64,000 bases of DNA from Adineta vaga (GCA_021613535.1 CP075493.1:9982001-10046000), one strand, 5' to 3'; positions 26,770-40,415 are shown, numbered from the stretch's first letter. The notes: generated by a model not told the origin, from the letters alone. Numbers and translations are program-made.

Positions 26770-28262
26770 TATGTTTTTTTTGTGCATGATTTACGTATAT
26801 ATTTGTATTTTTATTTTTGAAGTTCTTTTTTTTCTTGTTTTAATATGAGAAAGATGCTGTGCATTGTATCTATTGAATATTGACAATAAAAAATAAACGT
26901 ATAAAGTTAAACTAACAAGATGACATAGATATTGTAGAAGAATTACATCTGTTATGTATCGATTCCAAGTTAAAGCTTGACTTCATTTCATTCTTTTTAC
27001 TGATGATCGATGTCCCGATAAGATAAAGCAAAATGAGAATGTTGCAAATTTTTTCTTGCAGTGTCGTTCGTAATAGCAAAAAAGAAAGGAGAAGAGAGGA
27101 AGAGAGAGAGAAAGAGGGAGAAAACGCTTTTTTTATGGATATGTGCAAAAGCTTATCTCTACATCGCGTATAAATGAATGGCAAAATACAGTGACGTTAA
27201 CCTGTACTCGTTTTCAATTTTGTTTTTTCTATATACACCTCTTTTTGACTTTAATCACAGACTAGCTTATCTCCTCACAGTCAGAAGAATCAATTGCGAT
27301 TTGATAGCACAAAATAAAACAACATTGATTACTTGTTTCAGTCTATCTGTATACCTTTCCAATCAACAACGTTATCAGGCGTGTTTTTCAATTTTGCGAA
27401 AAAAAAATGATCAAATCAATATTATTAATGAGATATTATGTCAAGAAAAAAACGCCAAATATCAACCGAATCATTTATTCATATCTTGCTTATTCAGTTG
27501 GACGTCTTATCAGTATCCAATCTTCTGCAATGTATATCTCTATATTCTCACTCATCATACGTAGACACTTACTAATACAAACATATCTAAATATTATCTG
27601 AAAGAAAACGTAACAGATGAATATATTGAGCTTTGTTTTGACATTTATCAAAGAAGGAAAAAGAACGAAAAATGATTAGATCGTACTTTATTCATGTTTT
27701 CCTCTTCTTTTTAGATATCGAGATATATATATATATATATATATAGCTCTAGCTCATTAAAAGGTGAAATAAACAGATAAATTAAAATTTTCATTTGTTA
27801 TTTAATCGACTTGGTTTTTTTCGATACAAAAGTTAAGTACATCTTTTTTTTTACATAGGAATCTATCGATTGATCTTATATGTAAAGATTACTAATCTTT
27901 GATTGTTTCTTCCGAGTCAATGATTTTGTATTTGTATATGCTTGGTTATCTCACTTTTTTATCTACGTGTCGAGAGATGATAGGATGCCAATGACAAAAT
28001 GCATTTTGAGAGAAGATAAAACCAGTGAATATTGGACTATTCTTATCTTTTGGAATAACTTAGTAAAAAGAAAGATAGTATATCTAGATTTGTTTTTCTT
28101 TACTTTTTTTTCTCTATCTCTCTCCCCCTCTCTTTCATTTTTCATTTTATCGTAAATTAAAGATCATGAATTAAAATGTTTTCACCTTACTCCATATTGT
28201 AGATAACTTATTTGTTTACTGACATACACATACAGCTTTTTCAATCACACTAAAAGTTCATT
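26770..28262. other. Intergenic spacer with a (TA)n tract
   Basis: After the poly(A) signal at 26885 the sequence is AT-rich with GA-rich runs (27085-27122), a TA tract at about 27721-27745 and CT-rich runs near 28110-28135. No exon is supported. The divergently placed short ORFs are low-complexity shadows. Confidence 0.5.
26885..26890 (+). terminator. Poly(A) signal AATAAA of the PP1-motif gene
   Basis: Canonical hexamer about 115 bp after the stop codon at 26767-26769, within an A-rich stretch. Confidence 0.6.
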
Positions 28263-29864
28263 ATGAATAAAGATACACAAATCAAATGTGAACCATTGGA
28301 TTCGTCATCTATCAAGACTACTATATTATTATCGAAACATTCTCGTAAGATTCTTTGTATTAAATTAAATTTCTATATGTATGATTTTAATCCTAATTTT
28401 AGCTTTGATTTACACTTGTGAATCATGTGATATTCGATTTAGTAATCGTAATACATTGGATGCTCATCGTCAACATTATTGTCAAAAATTTGAAGCACGA
28501 AAAAGTCAATGTACAGGTGAAGTCATTTGATAGAGAGAAAAAGGTCATTGATTGTCATATAATAAAATTCCTATCTTTTTTTTTATAGATTTACCTAACA
28601 GCGACAGAAGACAATTGTTAAAACGCAAATTTTCAGATATCTCTGATTCATTATCGAACAAACGCTTATCTTTATTATCACATGATACTTATTGTCAGGA
28701 GTGTGCCGTTCTATTTGATAAGAAAGATAATTTTCTTCAACATAAATTATATCATTGTTCGAAACCGAAATTAAACAATGAACAATTAACATTAAATCAT
28801 CCTGTTCAAACCGATAAATTCCTCTATCTACCAATTCCAATTCTTTCTGCACCAAACAATTTTTCGAATCAAATTAGTAAACCATTAGATTTAAGTAAAC
28901 CAAAGAAAACGACTGATGAATGTAAACGATCTAATTCACCCATGGATCTTTCACTTGATAAAAGTAAAACGAAAAAGAAAGAACAATTTTATCTGTGTGA
29001 ATTCTGTTCGATACATTTTCGTTCATTAAAAACGTTACAAGCACATCAAGAAAACTATTGCATTGGATATCGAAAGCAAAAGAAAGATGAAAACAATCAA
29101 TTGATTCATTCAACCAATACTATTCGGTAAGACTCAACATTTCTTTCATTGATTTCAATTAAAGATATTTCTATTTCAACAGATCTCAATCGTCAACCTC
29201 TCAATTAAATCCATCTTCTCGTTCGACTTTATTCATCTGTCGTTTATGTCAATATCGTGGTAATACACTTCGTGGAATGCGTATGCATTTCAAATTTCAT
29301 TTATCAAATAATCAACCATGCTCCGATGATGATATTATCGTAAAACCTACCGTAAAAAAATGTGAATCATTACCTTTAAATTCAAGTGAATCTTTATTAA
29401 AATGTACAATATGTTCGGCAATGTTTGATTATGAAGAAATTCTTCTAAATCATATTCGCAATGTTCACACGAATGAACGTTATTTAAAATGTTTAGAATG
29501 TCAATCAAGATTTTGTTCGAAATGGAATTTAAATCGACATATGAAATTTACACATACAAATATGAAATATGATGAACAAGAAACATTAATGAATCTCATT
29601 AATAACTCACTAAATAAATGTTCTTGTCCTTTTTGTCAATTGACATTTCAGAATAATGTTATATTAAAACAACATATCATTCATTCTTGTTCAGTACAAT
29701 CATCAGCAACAAAAGAGATTTTAAATGATATTAGAAAAAAGATACAAAATGAAACGTTTTGTTCATTATGTCAAATATCATTCCAATATAAAACTTCATA
29801 TGATGCACATCGATTGTACTATTGTCGAGGAAGTTATCAAAATAATGTGAAATTACAAGCATGA
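28263..29864 (+). CDS. FOG/ZFPM-like multi-zinc-finger transcription cofactor
   Basis: Four exons (28263-28344, 28403-28516, 28589-29126, 29183-29864) encode 471 residues. Five fingers are of the CCHC type typical of Friend-of-GATA proteins (for example residues 33-54 CESC...HRQHYC, 101-122, 202-223, plus two near the C-terminus), and three are C2H2 (CRLC...HFKFH, CTIC...HIRNVH, CLEC...HMKFTH). Two CtBP-recruitment motifs, PLDLS (164-168) and PMDLS (183-187), lie between fingers 2 and 3. FOG proteins use CCHC fingers to bind the N-finger of GATA factors and PxDLS to recruit the CtBP corepressor. A nuclear GATA cofactor is the best reading. It is much shorter than vertebrate ZFPM1/2 (about 1000 residues), so finger orthology is uncertain. 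It sits 311 bp before the anoctamin gene on the same strand. Confidence 0.82.
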
Positions 29865-30175
29865 AGATTCTTTTCTATTTTTCTTTTTTTGTAATTTTAT
29901 ATACAGTTTTTCTTTTGTGTTCAAATAATAAACATTGACAATTGAAAGTAAATGAAATCTTAAAATAAATGAAGATAGTTCACTATAGTTCGCACTCTGT
30001 CAGATAGAACAGGAAAAAAATGTAATATTCTTCGTTTTTTCTTTGTTATATTATTGTCATTAAGAAAGATATGAGTAAGAACCAGCTGATGCATTTTGAA
30101 TATATTAAAGAAAAACAAGCCATTTGTGCATTTTTTCTTGTGTAAACTAGTCAAGTTCTTGTAGAAAAGAAAATA
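29865..30175. other. Short spacer between the FOG-like and anoctamin genes
   Basis: Holds the poly(A) signal at 29928 and otherwise AT-rich sequence. TTGTAG and AACTAG sites at about 30145-30163 could be splice acceptors for a leader of the next gene; nothing else is seen. Confidence 0.4.
29928..29933 (+). terminator. Poly(A) signal AATAAA of the FOG-like gene
   Basis: Canonical hexamer 63 bp after the stop codon, preceded by a T-rich stretch. Confidence 0.6.
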
Positions 30176-33100
30176 ATGGCCGATGAAATAGAATCGGACA
30201 TTATGTATGGTCCATTGGATGAAAGTGAAGAAGCAGTAGCTGCTGCAAATGAACTGGCTGAGAAAAATGATGATCCAGATATGCAGGTAAGAAAACAACT
30301 GATTTTGATCAATGTAAATTATTCGAAATATCTAGATGCAAGAAAATGTCTATATTAATTTAATCGATGATTGTTACAATTGTTTCAATGATGGTATAAC
30401 AAAAATTGGTACAAATAAAGATTTTAATAAATTGAAGACTTTTTTTCTTGAACATGATTGATTTTCTTGTAGATTTTATACTTGTTTATGAAGATAAACG
30501 TGCAACAACTGTGGATCAATTAATGATATCTTTACCACCTACAGTGAACAGTGAAGAAAATGATCGAATAGCATTAGCAATACAAAAACAAAAAGATAGA
30601 CATAAGTTATTTAAGAAAAGATTTCTGGGAAATTTATCAAAAATAGGTCTTCTTATGGAAACGGTATGTCTTATTTCACAGAAGAATATTGACTAAAAAT
30701 CTGTATGCATTTTTCATAAAGGATGTTCGTGAAAGTGATCGAAGTCTTGTTTATTTCATTAAAATTCATATTCCATGGTCATTAATGCTTAAATACGCTG
30801 AAGATTTGAATTTTCGTGTACCAATTCGAGTAGGATTTTTCTTTAACAGATTTCGTATATAACTTTTCATTTTATTTAGGCAGCTAATAATTATAGTAGT
30901 ACAATAACTTTTGTCGATCGTTTACTTCGTTTTTTACATTTATCTCATAATCCATTTCTTTCCGAAGCGCCGAAACGTTATTATGATTTGTATACATCCG
31001 TCTTTGAAATATCTAAAGAAGATCATTTTATGGGTAATAATCATTTTCCTGTTCATTTTACTAATACTCAACGAAGTTTTGCTGTTAATGAAATTTTACA
31101 AACAACACCATTTGGTCGAATGGAAAAAGGTGAAATTGGTATTGATCGTCTCGTACGTGAACGAGTCTTTCAAGCTGCCTATCCATTACATGAAGGTGAT
31201 TATAAATTTGATAAAACTGAACGACAAACACCATTTCATGAAAATAATCCGCGAAGAATTTTATATGATATGTGGTCACGTTATCGAGTATTTTATAAAT
31301 ATCAACCGTTGGATTTAATTCGTGAATATTTTGGAGAAAAAATTAGTCTCTATTTTGCTTGGCTAGGTAAGAGAAATCATTGAAAGGAAGTTTGATTGAA
31401 CAGAAAATGAGTTTTAGGACTTTATACAACTTGGCTTATTCCTGCATCGTTAGTTGGTGTATTTGTGTTTATGTTTGGATTTATTTATCTAGCAAATAAT
31501 CAACCGGCTCATGATGTTTGTACCATTGGAAAAAATATAAGAATGTGTCCACTTTGTGATGCGGTAAAGAATTTTGATTGCTTATCGAGATAGTTTCAAA
31601 CGCATATCTCGAATTGTATCCGTGTATAGATTTTCGAGAATATATTTTGAATTTTAGTGTCCTTTTTGGAATCTATCAGATACATGTTCGTCTGCACGTC
31701 TCGGTGTATTTTTTGATCATCCTGGAACTGTTGTCTATGCTATATTTATGTCATTTTGGGGTAAAAAGAATTTTGTTTCATGATGACGTATTTTTTTTAT
31801 CGTATAGCGGTGACATTTCTCAAACATTGGAAGCAGAAAAATGCGCAAATCACTCATCGATGGGATTTAATGGAATTCGATGAAGAAGAAGTAAGTTTTA
31901 TTGAAGAATAAAAGTAATGTAATCATCTAGTATCCTTCAACAAGAATCGACCACGTCCTGAATTTGCAATTCGTACATCACGAGTCGAAAAGAATCCTGT
32001 AACCGGCTTACTTGAACCTTATTTTCCGCCACGAACTCGCCTTTATCGTATTATTGCTGGTATCATCACTCTAAGCGTCATGGTAAACAAAACTTCTTCT
32101 CGATAAATTTGTTCACATGAATTCATTTTTAGATTTGTGTAGTCATCATATTTATCGTGGCAATCACTGTCTATCGGATAATTATAAGTATTCCGTTACT
32201 TCGAAGTAAAGATTTACAGTAAATTTAATGAAATTTCATGTATAATGTTCCTTTCTAATTGAAAATCAATTTTTCTTTCTAGAGACTATGCACTTACGGC
32301 CGCATCGATGAGCGGAGCAGTGATCAATTTAATTGTTATTATGATATTAGGTTATTTATATGGAATAATCGCTTATAAACTCACACAATGGGGTGTGTAA
32401 ATTCTGTGATTTAGCAAAAAAAAATTTATCTCATTGATTGATATGCTTTTCTTTTCATAGAAATGCATCGAACACAAACTGATTTTGATAATCATTATAC
32501 AATCAAAGTATTTATCTTTCAATTTACGAATATTTATTCTTCAATTTTCTACATTGCTTTTATTAAAGGAAAGTAAGTTGTTTGTTTTTGCTTTTTTAAA
32601 ATTTTTATAAACATATTTCTTTTAGAGCTATTGGATATCCTGGACATTATATAAGAATATTCGATTTACGACAAGAAGAGGTAAATTTTTATTTTTTTCT
32701 GTGTGATTGAAAGATCCTTACAGATGCTTCTGCTAAAAATGTGTTTTTCTAACCATGTTTAGTGTGGCCAAGGAGGTTGTTTAGTGGAATTAGCTGTACA
32801 ACTTGGAATTATTATGATAGGTAACAATAGAATGATTTGATTTAACAATCTAATCGACAGAATTCCTAGGAAAACAAACTGCAACTAATCTTCAAGAAAT
32901 AATGTGGCCGTAGGTCGATCCATTTTCCTCTCCGAAGTTTTTTTTCTATTCGTGAGTATTTTTAGAAAAATTCTTGCTTTATATCAACGATGGCAATTAT
33001 CGATACCCAAAACACGATGTACCACTCGATGGGAAGATGATTTTAAACGTAGTGAATTTGGTGGTTTATTTGAAGAATATCTAGAAATGGGTAAAAATAA

Positions 33101-34072
33101 AGCGATTAAAAAACTTTTCTTTCCGAATATTTTGATAATTTAGTTTTACAATTTGGATTTATTACAATATTTGTTGCTGCTTTTCCAATAGCTCCATTAT
33201 TTGCATTATTAAACAACTGGATTGAAATTCGTTTGGATGCGAAAAAACTTGTTTGTGAAACAAGGTTTGTTCTTTTCTATTGAGACAAATTCGATATTTT
33301 TGTTCCTTGTTAATAGACGTCCTATTGCTTTTCGTTCATCTACAATTGGAATATGGTTTCATATTCTTCAAGTCCTTGCTTACTTAGCGATTATTGCTAA
33401 TGTAAGAAAAACTCTCAGTTTTTTTTAGAGATAATCTAGTCTTTTATTCATACTTAGGCTTGTCTTATTGCATTTACATCTGAATTCTTACCAAAAATTC
33501 TCTATCAATATACAATTAATTGGGATTTAATTGGTTATACAAATTTTACATTAGCTGAAGCACCTCCTAACGCAACAAAACAAAGCTGCAGGTATAGATA
33601 TTGAATTGTTTCTTGAAATGTATGCAATAGAATATAAATCTGTTTTTAGATATCGAGATTTTCGATATTCAGATGGTACTTTAACACCATTCTTTTGGAA
33701 ATTACTTGCTTTACGATTATTTTTTGTAATCTTATTCGAAGTATGGTTCAATTAAATTTGCGATAATTTATTCAACTTTTTTCAATAGCATGTGGTTTTT
33801 GTTCTATGTCGATTGACTGATGCAGTAATCAGCGACATACCTGAATCACTTGCAATTAAAATTCGACGAGAAAAATATTTAGCTAAACGAGCTTTACAAG
33901 ACTCGAACAGTTACCATCATGTAAGTTTTTATAATCATTGAATATGTTTGTTTTTCTTGTAGACTTTTCTTTATAGATGTCGAAAGAAGCTGAAGTCGAA
34001 CATACATCTCGATCAAAATTAACTCGTTTTTTTCGCACAAGTAAATCAAAAACACCTTCTGTTTCTAGCTAA
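30176..34072 (+). CDS. Anoctamin (TMEM16) calcium-activated channel/scramblase
   Basis: Twenty-two exons can be joined in frame into 889 residues: 30176-30286, 30336-30393, 30473-30663, 30722-30829, 30880-31366, 31418-31563, 31658-31760, 31808-31890, 31945-32082, 32133-32218, 32283-32392, 32461-32572, 32626-32680, 32763-32820, 32870-32909, 32966-33090, 33144-33264, 33317-33401, 33458-33591, 33650-33740, 33789-33920, 33977-34072. The N-terminal half carries the anoctamin dimerisation region; signature sequences are [27 protein letters not shown] and [20 protein letters not shown]. The residues that align with the ANO1 calcium site are all present: Asn622 and Glu625, Glu666 and Glu669, Glu698 and Asp702, with the same 3-, 3- and 4-residue spacings. 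Function: calcium-activated anion channel or phospholipid scramblase in the plasma membrane or an internal membrane; which of the two, and which vertebrate ANO it matches, cannot be told. Intron sizes are mostly 50-90 bp. Confidence 0.95.
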
Positions 34073-34351
34073 ACATTAAGACGATATTAAATTATATATA
34101 TACAAATGACATTGACAAGTTTCTTTTCTTTTCTTTATGTTATTAATCATTCGATTTCATCTATGAAAATATATCTAACTTGAAAATAATCACTCTATTC
34201 TGAAATACTCTATTGCGGTTTCTCTTTCTCTTTGTTATTCGTACTCGAAGCCACTAGCATTGATGTATCATTAAATTCCTATTAGGAGAAAAGACTGTTA
34301 CCTTCAAAGTTATACTTTATATAGTCATTCGATATTTGTATCGAGAAAGCA

Positions 34352-35918
34352 ATGGAGAAACGTGTTTTAAAGTTTGAATTTGATGTTGGAACAACGAGTC
34401 GGTCAGCAACAGGCGGCAATGAAGGTGTTGGTAAAGCAATGGAACTTGTTCAACGTGAACGAGATCGAGATGTGAAAGAAAAAGAAGAGTTACGTAATTT
34501 AAATGATCGTTTTTCACATTTTCTTGCGAATATTGAACAATTAAAACGTATTAATGAACAATTACAAGCCCAATTAAAAGATGAATTTTCCAAATGGGGC
34601 ATTTTACCACGTGATGAAAATCAATTACAATTAATTATACATCAAATAAATGAACGTGCAGTAAAACGTGCTAATGATGAAGTACAGTCACGTGCTGCTG
34701 AACAAGAAGCAGCCATATTAAATCGTGCAGCTGCTCTCTATGGAAATATTCAAGATATGTATAGACGTAAACAAGAAAATTTACGAAATTTAATTGATAG
34801 GTTACAAGAAGAATTGAATCGTATTGCACAACGTGAACGTGCAAGTAATGAGGAAGTAACAACAAATCGTGATGATCTATTAAAAGAATTGAATAAATTT
34901 CGACAACGTCTCCAAGATTGGCTACATATTGTTGTTGATAAACAAACACTACTCGACGACATTCAATCGTTACGTGAACGTATCAATTTAATAAATGCAT
35001 TAAATGAAGAAGAAATTAATGAATGGAAACGTCTTTTAGAACAAACAAAAGATGATTCAATTAGTTTCTATAAGGAAGAATTAACAAATGCTATTCGAGA
35101 TATAAAACGTGATTATGCTAAACAAGCGAAGAAATTTCAAGATGAACTAGAATATCAGATTGAAGGACAATTACGTATGGTAGAAAATCAATTGAAACAA
35201 CAAACACCAGGGTTCACGGATGGTTCATTGCAAGAATCAGAAAGAAATCGTTTACAAATCGAAGAAACGAAATTACGTACCAGTATGGAAGTATGTATCA
35301 TAGGGATTTGTTACTATTTTTCAGAATTGATTTTCATCGTTATCATCGTAGGAATATGATAAAGAACAGGTGCGTCTCAATGAATTAACAAAGATGTTAT
35401 CTGATAAACGACGTATTTTGCGTGATGAAGAAGCAAAATTACATGAAATAGAAAGAAAAAATCGAGAAAAACAATTAAATGAAAGAACTATTGCTGAAAG
35501 ACTCAAGGCTGAATATGAAGATTTACGTGCACGATTTGAACAGATGGCATTCGAATTACGATTTAGTATTGAAGATGAATTGAAAATATATTCAAGATTA
35601 CTTGATGAACTGATGAAAAAATCATCAACTGTTATTGCTAATCAACAAGGTGGATCAACTTATACTACTATATCATCAACAATACGATCAAGTGGTATTG
35701 AAGATCGTGATGCACCTTCAGCTTATCAACAAACACGTACGACTAGTTCAAGTATTGGTCCAGGAAATACAAATTTTGATTTAAGCTCTGGTCAATCCTC
35801 TCGATCAGATTTTGGAACAAACATAGGTGGTAGCAATAGTTTATTTCGATCTGATGACAATAATGCATATAGTACCAATTCTGAAACTCGAACATCATCA
35901 TTCACACGCCTGAATTAA
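34352..35918 (+). CDS. Cytoplasmic intermediate filament protein with a long rod, no lamin tail
   Basis: Two exons (34352-35290 and 35352-35918) encode 501 residues. After a head of about 40 residues comes an alpha-helical rod (about 41-403) rich in heptads. Its start (KEELRNLNDRFSHFLANIEQ) matches the coil 1A consensus LNDRFA-YIEKVR and its end (FSIEDELKIYSRLLDELMKK) matches the coil 2 terminator IA-YRKLLEGEE. The rod of about 360 residues fits the long, lamin-like form found in nuclear lamins and protostome cytoplasmic filaments, not the shorter vertebrate cytoplasmic form. The tail is Ser/Thr/Gly/Asn-rich with no lamin Ig-fold, nuclear localisation signal or CaaX box, so the protein is probably cytoplasmic, building a filament network. 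It lies 279 bp downstream of the anoctamin gene. Confidence 0.9.
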
Positions 35919-37806
35919 CTAATTTTGCAACAAAAAACTATTGAATTTTGACATTGAAATTATTGAATGACCTTTTTTGTTTTATTCAACTATATATAGA
36001 AATTTTATTTATCATACATCATACTCACATGCTGAAATTAGTTTCTCTTCAGTTAGGATAATCCAACCTAGAAATTTTAGAAAGCGTAATATATCTATTC
36101 TTCAGATGATTCATCTCTCTATAATTAATGATAGCTATCCTTATATTTTCGGAATACATGTCATATATTGATGCGTTTCTTATCTTGCACTTGCCAATAA
36201 GTACTTCTACGATTCTGATGCTCGCATACCATTACCATTACATAGGATAACAAACGTTTATATAGTCAATCAAATATAAAAACCTACAAACCAACTAGAA
36301 ATTGTACGTCGTCCTCATCGAGTTAGTACAAAAGATTTTTTCGTATGGCATGAAACGTTAATACATCTTCAAAGTAGTGATCGATGATTCAGGACGCTAT
36401 GTGTAAAATCTATATCAATACCTTCGGGCTGTTTCGATTTTAGATAACAATTGTAACGTCTTTTTAAGTTGCGTATTAAATTCGAAACTCTTCCGAAAAT
36501 TCGTAGGCTATCGGATCATTTAATTAATGTATGGTATAAATCTTAACTTTTTGGTAACAGAGCTTTTATTGATGTTAGTTCATGACATTACATATGTGCA
36601 GAAGAGAAAAACAATACCATAGCACACGATAATGTCGCACAAAAGCTGTAACGAAAAGAAAAAGGAGGTATGACATTTGTCTTCTGACTATATTCTTTTT
36701 ATTTAATAAATAACAATATGTATATGTAGAAGAACAAAAACAAGGGCTAGAAAAGAAATGAGACAGAAATAGATATACGAATATATGTCATGATCGAATA
36801 TATTATAATAGCTACTGATCCTAGATCGTTTATGAAGTGCTTTGAACAAACTATACAAAACGAGAAAATGAGAGATAAATTGTATTATAATCCTAAATAT
36901 GAAAATTTAAGAAATAATCGCTCTTAGAACTTATCAATTTGTGATTTTGAATATGGAATCGATCTATTGAACGAAAAGATTTTTGCTGGAATTAAGCAGT
37001 AGACGTTATTTTGACATGAGTGTTTTGAAATACCGGTTAAAGAGATGACGTTTTATGAACGACTATTTAGCCTAGAGACTAGACGTGATACTAGTTTTAT
37101 TTTTTTTTCTGTTTTGATTTACTTTCTTGTAACATTCTGGGGTACTGCTTTGTCTTGGTAAAAGTGAACGTAGTTAAGAAATGCAGATGCGATAAAAATC
37201 GCAAAGATGTAGAGAAGAAAAGTCAGATTGTAAAATTTTCAGCATCGTGAACTATTGGCTTATATGTTAAATAAGTTATATAGATTGTATACCATTACAA
37301 CTGCCGAGTAATTTGGATGTACTATTTGCAATAAATTTGATTAAATATTGTCTGATCAAATCATTCCTGGTCTTTGTTTCGTTGATAAGAGTTGGTTTAA
37401 TCAGCATTCTAGATCGACGAATAAGTAATCCGTATATATATCATCTATTTACTATAACAATAGAAGGTCACATTTTTCTCGGTATAGTGCCGTATTTCTA
37501 CGTGTACGATCATGAAGATGTAAGAATATGCTGTATTCATCTTGATTTGCTATCTCTTGCGGAAACACAGTACCTTCTTTAAATCTTATCTTGAGAAGCA
37601 AATTAATATAATCTCTGACTAATTTTGTATTGAGTGAAAAAAGAGATGCGGTGTTCAAGCTTTTAATTCATCAGAATTATTTTTGGTATAAATTGAAATG
37701 ATTTTAGTTATCAATAAGCCAAAGTATTCTGTCACATCGAATTTTTGATATTGTGTTTAGAAGAGTTGGAATGTAATTATAAGCATTAATGATCACTAGA
37801 GAACTA
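35919..37806. other. Intergenic region
   Basis: AT-rich spacer after the filament gene; no exon with splice continuity or domain features. Short ORFs (for example around 37313-37582) have no recognisable content. Confidence 0.5.
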
Positions 37807-38572
37807 GTGGCGTATCCAAGGTCTGGCACTGCCGAGCCACCGAGGAAAATTTCTCTTTGACTATTTATTCCGAAAACGCAGTGTAAACGACTCCGTTTTG
37901 ATCCACCTGGAATAAATCAGTTTTCTTTGTTGCTGGCGCCGTACCGCATAGATGAGCATGGGAATAGAATGTTATTGCATCTGCTGACATTACCACAAGT
38001 AGGACGTGTCTGAGGATTTCATCAGCTATTTGTCAAAGTAATTATGTTTCTAAACTATGACAAAACTATCAATTTATAAAATTTAAAAAGAAAAGACGTC
38101 ATTTCGAGTAGCGCGACTACGATTAACTTTAGCTAAGCTTGATGAAGAATAAGTGAACATAGAACATTTATTGTTAGCTTCAGAGATGTCTCGATGCGGA
38201 TAGGTTATTGTGGCCGCGACGTCCCGTCGATCTTTAGAAATTTTAAAAAAACTTCTTTAAATGCTTCAAAATTCTAAATGTTGTTGGGAAATTTTTACAG
38301 AAATTACCGACACTACATCTAGTTTTCGGTCTTTCGTAGGTCTCGGGTTAATGTTTGTTGGAAGAATTGATTATCTATTCTAGAAAATAGAGCTTAAGCT
38401 GCCCACACTCTTTATTGATATCATTTCTTTTATAATAAAAGCGTTCCATACTAAATTAATTTTTTTCTAAAAAACTGATTTTGAACCCTCAGATAATTAT
38501 GAAGTGATATAGTAGGTTTCAAAATTTTTGTAAGGCATTGCCATACCACCGATCAAATCCTGGCTACGCCAC
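37807..38572. mobile_element. Non-autonomous DNA transposon (MITE-like), TA-flanked
   Basis: The left end reads GTGGCGTATCCA and the right end, read on the other strand, GTGGCGTAGCCA; the match covers about 12 bp with one mismatch and then fades. Both ends abut TA (37805-37806 and 38573-38574), consistent with a TA target duplication. The 766-bp interior is less AT-rich than its surroundings and has no long ORF, so a transposase must come from elsewhere. TA duplication is typical of Tc1/mariner and also seen in related families; I do not assign a family. The repeat nature could not be checked genome-wide. Confidence 0.6.
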
Positions 38573-38825
38573 TATAGAGGACGCACTATCACCTACCTGT
38601 TTCATGTTTGGTATTTGTCCGAACTGTCTGTTGTACTTCTAAATAACAAGATCAGTTTACTGAAATACATGGATTTCAATGTGAAAGTGAATTGCATGAG
38701 AAAACATAATCAGATGAGTGCATATATCTAGTCATATTTTATTGCTCTAATTGTTTTTATATGAATAAATGAATAAACAAAAATCAAATCGATACAGTTT
38801 AGTAATAGAAACATGATTTTCTATT

Positions 38826-40414
38826 TTAAAGTTTAACTTGAAATTGTACAGCATTCGTCGTACTATTCGAAGGATTGAAAAGTGCTTGACGAATAAATGC
38901 TGGATCAATAGCCATCTTGTTTGAACTTGATTGTGATGTTTCATTTTTGATCGCTGAGGATGAACTATATAGGAGTGAAAAACAAAATGAAAGAACTGAT
39001 GAGTGTCGTTATCTTACACGTTGCCCTTTGTTGTCACTGATTTGGAATGTTGTGACGAGACAGTTTTCGATGATTTGGTTGAGTAAGATATTGGCTGTTG
39101 AAGACTAACATACATTAATTGTCCATCTAATAATCGATTGTGGTATTTAGCAACTGAATCTTCAGCCTGTTCACGGTTTGCATAGATTATCTGTATACAA
39201 CCACGACTTAATGTTTTAATGTCATTAATATCACCAACTTCGCTAAATAATTCCTAGAGAAGTCAATGATATATTTATAAATTATCTTAATTTAAAACAA
39301 ACGGAAAGAAATCACACATACGATGATGTCATCTTCAGTAACGGTCGATCGAAGATTAGTTATTAGAATGATTGTTTCATCAGAATTTGAACGTGTTGAC
39401 GAAGTTGCTTTTGGCTAAAAAAAACCAGATTTAATCAACCAATGAAATGATGTAAATAGTAGAAATTACTTGTGTGCTACCAAATGCGTCTGTTGAAGTT
39501 CGTTTGAGAGAACTTTTTGGTGATGATGTGGTTGAAATTGGTAGTCCCATATCTGTTGTTGTATTTCGAGAAGTGGTACGTTTTGTTGGAGGTTCGTACT
39601 CATCATCTAAATATTTACGAGTTGAATTAGTTCGAATTGGTGATCGTGATGAAGTGGATGCGTGTGTGGTTTGAGCAGAAGTACTATGTAAACGTCGAAT
39701 AGTTGGTGGTGGTGTTGGCGATTTCGGTCGTTTCCGATATTGATCATTAACAAAACTAATAACCACTTTTTGATCAGATAAATTTGGTTGAGTGTTCAAA
39801 GTTTGAGAATGACGATTGTTGTCTTCATCACGAGCACGTGTAGTATTCTTTATTGTCTTGAAAAAGATGAAGAAATAGAATGAGTTATTTTCAAGAAATG
39901 AGAAATAGGAAAAAATCTATACTTACTTTAGTAAAAGAAATTGGTTCAGTTAACTGATTATTGCGCGTATTGAGAAAACTAGGTCGATTCGAAAGTCCCG
40001 ATGTTAACTATAGAATGAAAAGAAATTCTTTCACACAAATATATCTGTATTTATACTTACACGACCATCATTTGATCTGGTAATAAACAAAGCTTTTTGT
40101 TTTCCAATAACGGGTAGTTCCTCTTCCTCTTCCTCATAATCGTCTTCTTCTTCTTCAATTTCTACGGCATTCTGTCGAATTGGTAAAGAAGTATTTTGTA
40201 TTTTCGATGATTGTCGGCTGAGCAGTTGTCGAGCATCAAAGACTGGTTTATTTCGATTGCCTAATAATTGTCGTGCATCAGTGATGGTAGGAGTTGTTGG
40301 TGCACTAAGACGACCATGTACATTTTTATTATTAGCTGTTGGCTTACTAAGTCTTTTCAAAGCACTGATTCGATTATTACCATTATCTGCCGTCGTTTTT
40401 AATGACATTTTCAT
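38826..40414 (-). CDS. POLDIP3/SKAR-like RNA-binding protein
   Basis: Six exons (40414-40061, 40007-39927, 39856-39470, 39414-39322, 39253-39018, 38964-38826) encode 429 residues. The N-terminal part has two DARQLL motifs, like the repeated DAR motifs of human POLDIP3 (SKAR/PDIP46). An acidic stretch follows, then a Ser/Arg/Pro-rich linker and one RRM: IILITNLRSTVTEDDI, ELFSEVGDINDIKTL, RGCIQIIYANREQA and LLDGQLMYVSLQ. The C-terminus (MAIDPAFIRQALFN ... FQVKL) matches the end of POLDIP3 (DPDTILKALF ... FKIKL). In vertebrates the protein sits on spliced mRNA through the exon junction complex and links S6K signalling to translation; that is family knowledge, not visible here. Start M40414 or M40408 are both possible. 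It is the last of four same-strand genes and starts 195 bp after PSMC4 ends. Confidence 0.88.
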
Positions 40415-40415
40415 T

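Noticed and set aside
34352-35918. Nuclear lamin
   Set aside because: The rod length fits, but the lamin tail Ig-fold, nuclear localisation signal and CaaX box are missing.
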